This document shows, one piece after another, positions 55,600 through 64,000 of a stretch of 64,000 nucleotides of DNA. Position numbers and translations under genes: made by a program. Source of the stretch: Streptomyces sp. Je 1-79 (lineage in GTDB: Bacteria > Actinomycetota > Actinomycetes > Streptomycetales > Streptomycetaceae); NCBI RefSeq assembly GCF_025195125.1, contig NZ_JAMGSL010000006.1, forward strand, positions 293,815 to 357,814. The letters are read 5' to 3'. Under the pieces are notes generated by a model, which was not told where the DNA came from, searched no databases, and saw only the letters and a list, made by a program, of their open reading frames with translations. Each line of letters opens with the position of its first letter. Within the stretch, counting starts at the first letter, position 1.

Positions 55600-56625
55600 T
55601 CAGAAGACCGACTCGGCCTCGGACATCCGGCTCGCCGGGACGGTCTTCAGCCGGGTCACGGCCTCGGCCAGCGGGACCATGTGGATGTCGGTGCCGCGCA
55701 GCGCCGTCATCCGTCCGAAGTCGCCCCGGTGCGCGGCCTCGACGGCGTGCCAGCCGAAGCGGGTCGCGAGCACCCGGTCGTACGCCGTCGGCGTGCCGCC
55801 GCGCTGGACGTGCCCGAGAATGACGGGCCGCGCCTCCTTGCCGAGGCGCCGCTCCAGTTCGACCGCGAGCCGGTTGCCGATGCCCTGGAAGCGCTCGTGG
55901 CCGTACTGGTCGATCGCGCCCTTCTCGTACTCCATGGAGCCCTCGGCGGGGTGCGCGCCCTCGGCGACGCAGACGACCGCGAACTTCTTGCCGCGCGCGA
56001 AGCGCTCCTCGACCATCTTGACGAGGTCGTCGACCTGGAAGGGCCGCTCGGGCAGGCAGATGCCGTGGGCGCCGCCGGCCATGCCGGACTCCAGCGCGAT
56101 CCAGCCGGCGTGCCGGCCCATCACCTCGACGACCATCACGCGCTGGTGGGACTCGGCGGTGGTCTTGAGACGGTCTATGGCCTCCGTCGCCACGCCCACG
56201 GCGGTGTCGAAGCCGAAGGTGCGGTCGGTGGAGGAGATGTCGTTGTCGATCGTCTTGGGGACGCCGACGACCGGCATGCCGGCGTCGGAGAGCATCCGGG
56301 CGGCGGTCAGGGTGCCCTCGCCGCCGATCGGGATGAGCACGTCGATGCCGTACTCCTTCGCCAACTCCGGTGCGGACTCGGCAGCTTCGGCCAGTCGGTT
56401 GCGCTCCAGGCGGGCGGAGCCGAGGATGGTTCCGCCGCGGGCGAGGATGCCGCTGACCGCGTTGAGGTCGAGGGGCCGGTAGTGCCCGTCGAGGAGACCC
56501 TTGAACCCGTCCTCGAAGCCGATGACTTCGTCGTTGTGGCCGGTGAGCGCCCGGTGCACGACCGACCGGATCACTGCGTTCAGGCCAGGACAGTCGCCGC
56601 CTGCGGTGAGAACTCCGATGCGCAT
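55600..56625 (-). CDS. pfkA: 6-phosphofructokinase (ATP type, group III)
   Basis: 341 aa glycolytic enzyme phosphorylating fructose-6-phosphate. The N-terminal loop is GVLTAGGDCPGLNAVIR, nucleotide loop GGEGT and catalytic PKTIDNDI. Gly104 with Lys124 is the combination of the ATP-using actinomycete enzyme; PPi-dependent forms have Asp104. AGGAGA precedes the ATG by 10 bases. A consensus promoter lies about 150 bp upstream. Divergent from pta-ackA, linking glycolytic entry with acetate overflow. Confidence 0.95.
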   Translation of the reverse strand: MRIGVLTAGGDCPGLNAVIRSVVHRALTGHNDEVIGFEDGFKGLLDGHYRPLDLNAVSGILARGGTILGSARLERNRLAEAAESAPELAKEYGIDVLIPIGGEGTLTAARMLSDAGMPVVGVPKTIDNDISSTDRTFGFDTAVGVATEAIDRLKTTAESHQRVMVVEVMGRHAGWIALESGMAGGAHGICLPERPFQVDDLVKMVEERFARGKKFAVVCVAEGAHPAEGSMEYEKGAIDQYGHERFQGIGNRLAVELERRLGKEARPVILGHVQRGGTPTAYDRVLATRFGWHAVEAAHRGDFGRMTALRGTDIHMVPLAEAVTRLKTVPASRMSEAESVF

Positions 56626-56771
56626 CGTGCTGTGTCTCCTGCTCGGTAGTGGTACATGTGAGCTCTTTCGATTCTCACACGCCCGGCACGGCCGGGGCGC
56701 TCCCGGCTACTCCGCGCGTCCGGCCCCGGGGGCCCTTCGTCCCCCTCTGCCAGGCCCTTCGTCCGGCGGGC

Positions 56772-56800
56772 GTCCTATCCACCCCCGGAGGTATTGTCAA
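56772..56800 (-). promoter_or_regulatory. pfkA promoter
   Basis: Minus strand TTGACA (56800-56795), exactly 17 bases, then TAGGAC (56777-56772), about 150 bp upstream of the pfkA start, giving an about 140-nt leader. On the plus strand a T-run at about 56823-56830 and TTGACG near 56841 precede pta, a weaker promoter candidate. Confidence 0.7.
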
Positions 56801-56884
56801 GAGGGCTATGCCACCCTATCGGGGTTTTTTGAACACACTCGGTTGACGAGACCGGGCTGACAGGACTGGACAGGAGACCACGGC

Positions 56885-58980
56885 GTGACGCGCAGCGTGT
56901 ACGTGACCGGGATCGACCGCGGGGACGGCCGGCAGGTCGTCGAGCTGGGAGTCATGGAGCTCCTGACCCGCCAAGTGGACCGGGTGGGGGTGTTCCGGCC
57001 CCTGGTGCACGACGGCCCCGACCGCCTCTTCGATCTTCTGCGGGCCCGCTACCGGCTCTCCCAGGACGCGGCGAGCGTCTACGGCATGGACTACTACGAG
57101 GCCTCCGCGCTCCAGGCCGAGCAGGGCACCGACGAGCTGGTCTCCCGGCTCGTCGAACGCTTCCTCGCGGTGGCCCGCGACTACGAGGTCGTACTCGTCC
57201 TCGGTACGGACTTCGCCGCCACCCAGCTCCCCGACGAGCTGGCGCTCAACGCGCGCCTCGCCAACGAGTTCGGCGCCTCGGTCATACCGGTGGTCGGCGG
57301 CAAGGACCAGCCCGCCGAGTCCGTACGGGCGGAGGCCCGCAACGCCTTCCGGGCGTACGACGGGCTGGGCTGCGACGTCCTCGCGATGGTCGTCAACCGG
57401 GTGGCCGGGGACGACCGGGCGGCCATCGCCGAACGGCTCGCGGCCCGGCTGCCGGTGCCCTGTTACGTCCTGCCGGACGAGCCCGCCCTGGCCGCCCCCA
57501 CGGTCGCCCAGATCACCCACCACCTGGGCGCCTCGGTCGTGCTCGGCGACGACGCGGGCCTCGCGCGCGACGCTCTGGACTTCGTCTTCGGCGGCGCGAT
57601 GCTGCCGAACTTCCTGAACGCGCTGACCCCCGGCTGTCTGGTGGTCACCCCCGGAGACCGCGCCGACCTCGTCGTGGGCGCGCTGGCGGCCCACTCGGCC
57701 GGAACCCCGCCCATCGCCGGCGTGCTGCTCACCCTGAACGAGCGCCCCAGCGAGGAGATCCTGACCCTGGCCGCCCGGCTCGCGCCCGGCACCCCGGTCA
57801 TCTCCGTCCCGGGCAACAGCTTCCCCACGGCGGCCGAACTCTTCTCCCTCGAAGGCAAGTTGAACGCGGCCACGCCCCGCAAGGCGGAGACCGCGCTGGG
57901 GCTCTTCGAGCGGCACGTCGACACCGCCGATCTGCTGAAGCGGATCTCGGTGGCCCGCAGCGGCCGGGTCACCCCGATGATGTTCGAGCACGAGCTCCTG
58001 GAGCAGGCCCGCGCCGACCGCCGCCGTGTGGTCCTGCCGGAGGGCACCGAGGAGCGCGTACTGCGCGCCGCCGACGTGCTGCTGCGCCGGGACGTCTGCG
58101 ACCTGACGCTGCTCGGCGACGTCGAGGTCATCCGCAAGAAGGCGGCCGACCTCGGCATCGACCTGTCCTCGCCGTCCACCCAGCTGATCGACCCCCAGAC
58201 CTCCGAGCTGCGCGACTCCTTCGCCACGAAGTACGCCGAGCTGCGCGCCCACAAGGGCGTGACGGTGGAGCTGGCGTACGACGTCGTCTCGGACGTCAAC
58301 TACTTCGGGACGCTGATGGTCCAGGAGGGTCTGGCCGACGGCATGGTCTCCGGTTCGGTGCACTCCACGGCCGCGACGATCCGTCCCGCGTTCGAGATCA
58401 TCAAGACCAAGCCGGAGGCCTCGATCGTCTCCTCCGTCTTCTTCATGTGCCTGGCCGACAAGGTGCTGGTGTACGGGGACTGCGCGGTCAACCCGGACCC
58501 GGACGCGGCTCAGCTCGCGGACATCGCCGTGCAGTCGGCGGCCACCGCGGCCCGGTTCGGTGTGGAGCCGCGGATCGCGATGCTGTCGTACTCCACCGGC
58601 ACCTCGGGCTCCGGCGCGGACGTCGACAAGGTCCGCGAGGCGACGAAGCTGGTACGGGAGTCCCACCCCGAGCTGCGGATCGAGGGGCCCATCCAGTACG
58701 ACGCGGCGGTCGAGCCGTCCGTCGCCGCGACCAAGCTGCCGGGGTCGGAGGTGGCCGGGCAGGCGACCGTGCTGATCTTCCCCGACCTCAACACCGGCAA
58801 CAACACCTACAAGGCCGTGCAGCGTTCGGCCGGCGCCGTGGCCGTCGGCCCGGTCCTCCAGGGGTTGCGCAAGCCGGTCAACGACCTCTCGCGCGGCGCG
58901 CTCGTCAGCGACATCGTCAACACGGTCGCCATCACGGCGATCCAGTCCCAGGTCCCCCAGGCCTCCCAGGAGCTCCCCGC

Positions 58981-58984
<4 letters not shown>
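56885..58984 (+). CDS. pta: Phosphate acetyltransferase
   Basis: 699 aa, the long three-domain form: N-terminal P-loop-like BioD domain (about 1-210, SVYVTGIDRGDGRQVVELGV, with a changed P-loop), DRTGG domain (about 220-330) and catalytic PTA_PTB domain (about 365-690; YSTGTSGSGAD, FPDLNTGNNTYKAVQR). Interconverts acetyl-CoA and acetyl-phosphate. GTG start with AGGAGA eight bases upstream. Overlaps ackA by ATGA, so the two are coupled. Confidence 0.95.
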
Positions 58985-60213
<1,229 letters not shown>

Positions 60214-60246
60214 GCGACCCCGCGCCCATTTGTACTTTCCACCAGA

Positions 60247-60258
60247 CGGAATATTCCG
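60247..60258. promoter_or_regulatory. 12-bp palindrome upstream of pyk
   Basis: CGGAATATTCCG, a perfect palindrome 29 bp before the pyk start and 34 bp after ackA. Its AT core stands out in this DNA. It is placed like an operator or promoter element; no known regulator motif is claimed. Confidence 0.45.
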
Positions 60259-60287
60259 CAGTGAAACAAACCGATAGGATCCGCCTC

Positions 60288-61718
60288 ATGCGCCGTTCCA
60301 AAATCGTCTGCACGCTGGGCCCCGCCGTCGACTCGTACGAGCAGCTGAAAGCGCTCATCGAGGCCGGTATGAACGTGGCCCGATTCAACATGAGCCACGG
60401 GACCCAGGCAGAGCACCAGGAGCGGTACGACCGCCTCCGCAGGGCGGTGGCGGACACCGGCCGCGCCGTCGGTGTGCTCGCCGACCTCCAGGGCCCCAAG
60501 ATCCGTCTGGAGACCTTCGCGGAGGGTCCCGTCGAGCTGGTGCGCGGTGACGAGTTCACCATCACCACCGAGGACGTCCCCGGTGACAAGTCCATCTGCG
60601 GCACCACGTACAAGGGTCTGCCGGGTGACGTCTCCAAGGGCGACCAGGTTCTGATCAACGACGGCAACGTCGAGCTGCGGGTCGTCGAGGTCGAGGGCCC
60701 GCGGGTCAAGACCGTGGTCATCGAGGGCGGTGTCATCTCGGACCACAAGGGCATCAACCTGCCGGGTGCCGCGGTCAACGTCCCGGCCCTGTCCGAGAAG
60801 GACGTCGAGGACCTCCGCTTCGCGCTCCGCATGGGCTGCGACATGGTCGCCCTCTCCTTCGTCCGCAACGCCGACGACGTCAAGGACGTCCACAAGGTGA
60901 TGGACGAGGAGGGCCGCCGGGTCCCGGTCATCGCCAAGGTGGAGAAGCCGCAGGCGGTCGAGAACATGGCCGACGTGGTCGCCGCCTTCGACGCCGTCAT
61001 GGTGGCCCGTGGCGACCTCGCCGTGGAGTACCCGCTGGAGAAGGTCCCGATGGTGCAGAAGCGCCTCGTGGAGATGTGCCGCCGCAACGCCAAGCCCGTC
61101 ATCGTCGCCACCCAGATGATGGAGTCGATGATCACCAACTCCCGCCCCACGCGCGCCGAGGCCTCCGACGTGGCCAACGCGATCCTGGACGGCGCGGACG
61201 CGGTCATGCTCTCGGCGGAGTCCTCCGTCGGCGCCTACCCGATCGAGACCGTGAAGACGATGTCGAAGATCGTCGTCGCGGCCGAGGAGGAGCTGCTCTC
61301 CAAGGGCCTGCAGCCGCTCGTACCCGGCAAGAAGCCGCGTACGCAGGGCGGTTCGGTCGCCCGCGCGGCCTGCGAGATCGCGGACTTCCTGGACGGCAAG
61401 GCGCTGATCGCCTTCACCCAGTCCGGCGACACCGCGCGCCGCCTCTCGCGCTACCGCACGATCCAGCCGATCCTGGCCTTCACCACGGACGAGTCCACCC
61501 GCAACCAGCTCACGCTGAGCTGGGGCGTGGAGTCCTTCCTCGTGCCGTTCGTGGAGACCACGGACGCGATGGTCGACATCGTCGACGGGGAGCTGCTGAA
61601 GCTCCAGCGCTACAACGAGGGCGACACCATGGTCATCACGGCCGGCTCGCCCCCCGGCGTCCCGGGCACCACGAACATGGTCCGGGTGCACCACCTCGGT
61701 GGCGAGAAGCGCGACTGA
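60288..61718 (+). CDS. pyk: Pyruvate kinase
   Basis: 476 aa glycolytic enzyme converting phosphoenolpyruvate and ADP to pyruvate and ATP. RRSKIVCTLGPAVDS starts the A domain, the B domain spans about 70-170, and the catalytic Lys and metal residues lie in VIAKVEKPQAVEN and MVARGDLAVE. The C-terminal domain carries the SGDTARRLSRYR stretch. ATG at 60288 has AGGAT eight bases upstream. It follows ackA by 74 bp and is closed by a strong terminator. Confidence 0.96.
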   Translation: MRRSKIVCTLGPAVDSYEQLKALIEAGMNVARFNMSHGTQAEHQERYDRLRRAVADTGRAVGVLADLQGPKIRLETFAEGPVELVRGDEFTITTEDVPGDKSICGTTYKGLPGDVSKGDQVLINDGNVELRVVEVEGPRVKTVVIEGGVISDHKGINLPGAAVNVPALSEKDVEDLRFALRMGCDMVALSFVRNADDVKDVHKVMDEEGRRVPVIAKVEKPQAVENMADVVAAFDAVMVARGDLAVEYPLEKVPMVQKRLVEMCRRNAKPVIVATQMMESMITNSRPTRAEASDVANAILDGADAVMLSAESSVGAYPIETVKTMSKIVVAAEEELLSKGLQPLVPGKKPRTQGGSVARAACEIADFLDGKALIAFTQSGDTARRLSRYRTIQPILAFTTDESTRNQLTLSWGVESFLVPFVETTDAMVDIVDGELLKLQRYNEGDTMVITAGSPPGVPGTTNMVRVHHLGGEKRD

Positions 61719-61743
61719 CGCGCCCCGCCCGCCCCTGGCACAT

Positions 61744-61782
61744 GACGAGGGCCCCCGTCCGGATCGGACGGGGGCCCTCGTC
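61744..61782. terminator. Bidirectional terminator after pyk
   Basis: Perfect 17-bp stem (GACGAGGGCCCCCGTCC and complement) with loop GGATC, 25 bp after pyk and 17 bp before the stop of the convergent secreted-protein gene. Confidence 0.9.
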
Positions 61783-61799
61783 GCACGCGGTCGGGCCGG

Positions 61800-63083
61800 T
61801 CAGCTCGGCTCGACCGTGTTGCGCAGGCCCGGGACCCTGAGCGTGCCGCCGAACTGGCCCGCCTGAATGACCTCCACGTTGGTGAAGAAGGCGAACGGGA
61901 CGTCGAGCGGCGGTGGTGTCTGCGGGTTGAAGGTGATCGGGATCAGACCGAAGAGGTTGCCCTTCAGCTGCTCCGTGTACATGGTCACCGTGCCGTTGCG
62001 GATGGTCGAGGTCGAGCCCCGGTCCGAGCGGACGTGGCCCGTGTTGCCCTCCGAGTGCACCGTGAGCTGGTGCAGGTCCTTGATGTCGACCTCGCTCGCG
62101 GTGAACTTCAGCGCCTTCTTGATCTTGCCGCTGCCGGTCTTCACCTCGACGATGCCGTGGTACTTCAGACCCTTCAGCGTGAGCAGGGAGCTCTCCAGCT
62201 TCCACGGCTCGTCCGGAAGCAGGGGGAGGCCCGGCTCCAGTTCGGCCGCCGCGAGCGCCTCGGGGTCGGGCTCGGGGCACGGGAAGCGCGGCTTGGCGCC
62301 GTCGGGTATCTCCTCGTCCTTCTTGGCGTCGAGGCCTTTGGCGTCCTCGGGCAGCTCCTTGACCTTGGCGCCGACCTTGCCCGCGGCCTTCTCGATCGCG
62401 TCCTTGGTCGTGTCGACCGGGTCGTCGCCCGTGGTGGTCTTGCCCGCATCGGGTGCCGTGGTCGACGGCTTGTCCGCGGGCTCGGTGGCCGGGGGCTTCT
62501 CGGCGGGCTTCTCGGTCGCCGGCTTCGTCGCGGAAGCGGTCGGCGTCGGCGTGGCCGTCGGGGTGGCGTCCGGCCCGTCGAAGATGTCCTTGATCTTGTC
62601 GCCGATGCCCAGCGGGTCGAGCGGGTTGGTGCTCTTCGTCGGCGTGGGCGTGGAGGTCGGCGCCGGCGCCTGCTGCTCACCGGCGTCCGGCCCGGCCGTG
62701 GCCGTCGTCGAGGGGCTGGCCGTCGGCTTGGGCGACTCCTCCTCGGTGGCCTCCGGCTTCGGCGACTCGGTCGCGCTCGCGCTGGCCGTGGGCTTGGGCG
62801 TCTCGGCGGGCTTCGTCGACTCCTCGGCCACCGGCTCGTCCGAGCGGGTCACGCACGGACCGGGCGCGAAGGGGATGTCCTTCTCGTCGGCGAGGGCGAG
62901 CCTGGGTGCCATACCCATGCCCATCAGGACCGCGGTCGGCATGGCGGCCAGGGCCATCGCCTTGCCCGCGGGTCCCTGGATCTTGTTCAGCAGCGACTTG
63001 CGCGGAGCCGCGTGCCGCGGACCCCTGCGAGCCACAGCGGCGCCGTCCGCAGCCGTCGCCGACTGTGTTTCGTCACCCCGCAC
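61800..63083 (-). CDS. Secreted or anchored low-complexity protein with a conserved C-terminal domain
   Basis: 427 aa, function unknown. After about 45 basic residues comes one hydrophobic segment (AMALAAMPTAVLMGMGMAPRLALA), probably a signal or anchor. A long Pro/Thr/Ala/Glu-rich region (about 80-270) follows. The C-terminal about 130 residues form a beta-rich domain (LTLKGLKYHGIVEVKTGSGKIKKALKF; MYTEQLKGNLFGLIPITFNPQTPPPLD). GTG at 63083 is chosen, with GGGAGG four bases upstream; it overlaps the DUF6114 gene by 11 bp, so the genes form an operon. Probably exported to the cell surface with its neighbours. Confidence 0.75.
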   Translation of the reverse strand: MRGDETQSATAADGAAVARRGPRHAAPRKSLLNKIQGPAGKAMALAAMPTAVLMGMGMAPRLALADEKDIPFAPGPCVTRSDEPVAEESTKPAETPKPTASASATESPKPEATEEESPKPTASPSTTATAGPDAGEQQAPAPTSTPTPTKSTNPLDPLGIGDKIKDIFDGPDATPTATPTPTASATKPATEKPAEKPPATEPADKPSTTAPDAGKTTTGDDPVDTTKDAIEKAAGKVGAKVKELPEDAKGLDAKKDEEIPDGAKPRFPCPEPDPEALAAAELEPGLPLLPDEPWKLESSLLTLKGLKYHGIVEVKTGSGKIKKALKFTASEVDIKDLHQLTVHSEGNTGHVRSDRGSTSTIRNGTVTMYTEQLKGNLFGLIPITFNPQTPPPLDVPFAFFTNVEVIQAGQFGGTLRVPGLRNTVEPS

Positions 63084-63705
63084 TGTTCCTCCCGCCGTTG
63101 GCGTCGATCGTCGTTTCGGTCGCCTGCGCACCGGGACCCGCCTGCGGGTCCGGCTCCTCACCGGCGCGCTGCTCCGGAACCGGGGCCTTCCCGAAGTCGA
63201 CCGCCCGGGTCTCCTCCGGCGCCTCGGATCCCAGCGGCTGACCGTCGTACTCGTGCTCGCCCCGCGGGGTCCCCGTGTGCTCGGCCGTCTGCTGCGCGGT
63301 CTCCTCCACCGCAGCGCCCGGGACCCACGCGACGGAGAGCCCGCCGCCTACCAGGGCCAGCAGGAAGCCCATGAAGAAGCCGCCGAGGTTGGAGACCGGG
63401 ATGGAGACGAGCGCCAGCACGATCGCGGCGACGCCTGCGAAGACCCGCACGATGGGCTGGAACCACATCGTCAGTCCGAGCGTCACCAGAAGCACGCCGA
63501 TGATCAGCGCTCCGGCGCCGCCCGTCGTCGCCATGGCGATCGTCATGTTGCCGAGTCGCAGGTCGGCGTACGGGAAGTAGGCGATCGGTACGCCGCCGAT
63601 CATGGTGAACAGACCGGCCCAGAAGGGCCGACTGCCTCGCCAGTCGTGGAAGCGGCGCTCGCGCTGGTTCGGGACTCCGCGGGAAGCAGTGGACTCGGCG
63701 CTCAT
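63073..63705 (-). CDS. DUF6114 membrane protein
   Basis: 210 aa. Four hydrophobic segments (about 27-45, 52-75, 78-100, 103-128) with FWAGLFTMIGGVPIAYFPYAD and SNLGGFFMGFLLALVGGGLSVAW match my memory of the DUF6114 family. A polar, Glu/Pro-rich C-terminal half (about 130-210) follows. Sits between a DUF6230 gene and a low-complexity secreted protein, an arrangement I recall as recurring in Streptomyces, which implies joint function at the envelope. Role unknown. Confidence 0.75.
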   Translation of the reverse strand: MSAESTASRGVPNQRERRFHDWRGSRPFWAGLFTMIGGVPIAYFPYADLRLGNMTIAMATTGGAGALIIGVLLVTLGLTMWFQPIVRVFAGVAAIVLALVSIPVSNLGGFFMGFLLALVGGGLSVAWVPGAAVEETAQQTAEHTGTPRGEHEYDGQPLGSEAPEETRAVDFGKAPVPEQRAGEEPDPQAGPGAQATETTIDANGGRNSAG

Positions 63706-63840
63706 GGAAAACAGCTCCCTGGAAGCGGTGTTGCTGAGAAGTAGAGATGGTGGCGCGGTGGCCGGGAACGGGCGGGGCCGTACGGAACGAACGACGGCCC
63801 TCGCCCGCCGGGCGGTTGTGCCAGATGCCGCACCGAGTGA

Positions 63841-64000
63841 CTACTCGGTGAAGCACTCCTTGGTGCCCTTGTGCAGCTTCAGGCTCAGGTTGCTGAGCTT
63901 GAACGTTCCGGCCGTGGTCGCCCACGCCTTCTGCTCCACGTTGGTGAGCTTCGCCGTCTCGGCGCGCTGCGAGAAGCCGTAGGGGTTGGCCTTCGTGCCG
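63841..64000 (-). CDS. DUF6230-like protein, C-terminal part (cut by window edge)
   Basis: Only the last 53 codons are inside the window, ending EQKAWATTAGTFKLSNLSLKLHKGTKECFTE. The order DUF6230-DUF6114 and the style of this tail suggest the DUF6230 family, probably a secreted protein; this is an inference from context. The DUF6114 gene starts 135 bp downstream. Confidence 0.55.
   Translation of the reverse strand, partial: GTKANPYGFSQRAETAKLTNVEQKAWATTAGTFKLSNLSLKLHKGTKECFTE

Overview
The window is high-GC DNA with the coding style of a Streptomyces-type actinomycete: GTG and TTG starts, ATGA start/stop overlaps, near-leaderless promoters and strong GC hairpin terminators. The content and order of the glycogen/GlgE genes, the GlgP gene and the pfkA-pta-ackA-pyk block match, from memory, the central chromosome region around SCO5423-SCO5456 of S. 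coelicolor. Most of the window is therefore core chromosome, with one accessory insert. No tRNA, rRNA, CRISPR array, insertion sequence or phage gene was seen.

Region 1 (0-19.4 kb): glgX (5' end possibly outside the window); a minus-strand operon of ABC ATPase, ABC permease, DesK-type kinase and LuxR-type regulator; a TPR protein; a heterodimeric ABC exporter pair behind a promoter that resembles the RecA-independent DNA-damage (PafBC) type; a DHA2 drug exporter divergent from a GntR-TetR hybrid regulator; a secreted M4 metalloprotease; a second LuxR/kinase pair; and a secreted alginate-lyase-like protein.

Region 2 (19.4-38.3 kb): alpha-glucan metabolism, with glgP on the minus strand and the operon glgE-treS-mak-glgB on the plus strand. 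Together these run trehalose to maltose to maltose-1-phosphate to branched alpha-glucan, and degrade it. Between glgP and glgE, which I recall as neighbours elsewhere, lie about 8 kb of accessory genes: a PhzS-like flavoprotein hydroxylase, a PrnB-like haem enzyme, an MFS exporter, an HpaB-type monooxygenase, an AraC regulator and an NmrA-like reductase. This looks like a small uncharacterised tailoring or biosynthetic locus and is the best candidate here for a new system.

Region 3 (38.3-55.3 kb): helR (RNA polymerase-recycling helicase linked to rifamycin tolerance) divergent from a DUF6817-S1 fusion; a short threonyl-tRNA synthetase behind a leader peptide with three Thr codons and a terminator hairpin; a merR-thioredoxin pair; an F420-type nitroreductase fused to a haemerythrin domain; an Lrp regulator, an epimerase-like protein and an aldo/keto reductase; a GH16 glucanase behind a LacI-family palindrome; dctA with a divergent dctB/dctR-like two-component system; a HTH protein, a tyrosine phosphatase and a membrane-anchored protein.

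Region 4 (55.3-64 kb): central carbon metabolism (pfkA divergent from pta-ackA, then pyk), then a three-gene minus-strand group (DUF6230 fragment, DUF6114, secreted low-complexity protein) cut by the window edge. Start sites were chosen from ribosome-binding sites, overlaps and promoter spacing and often differ from the longest open frame.
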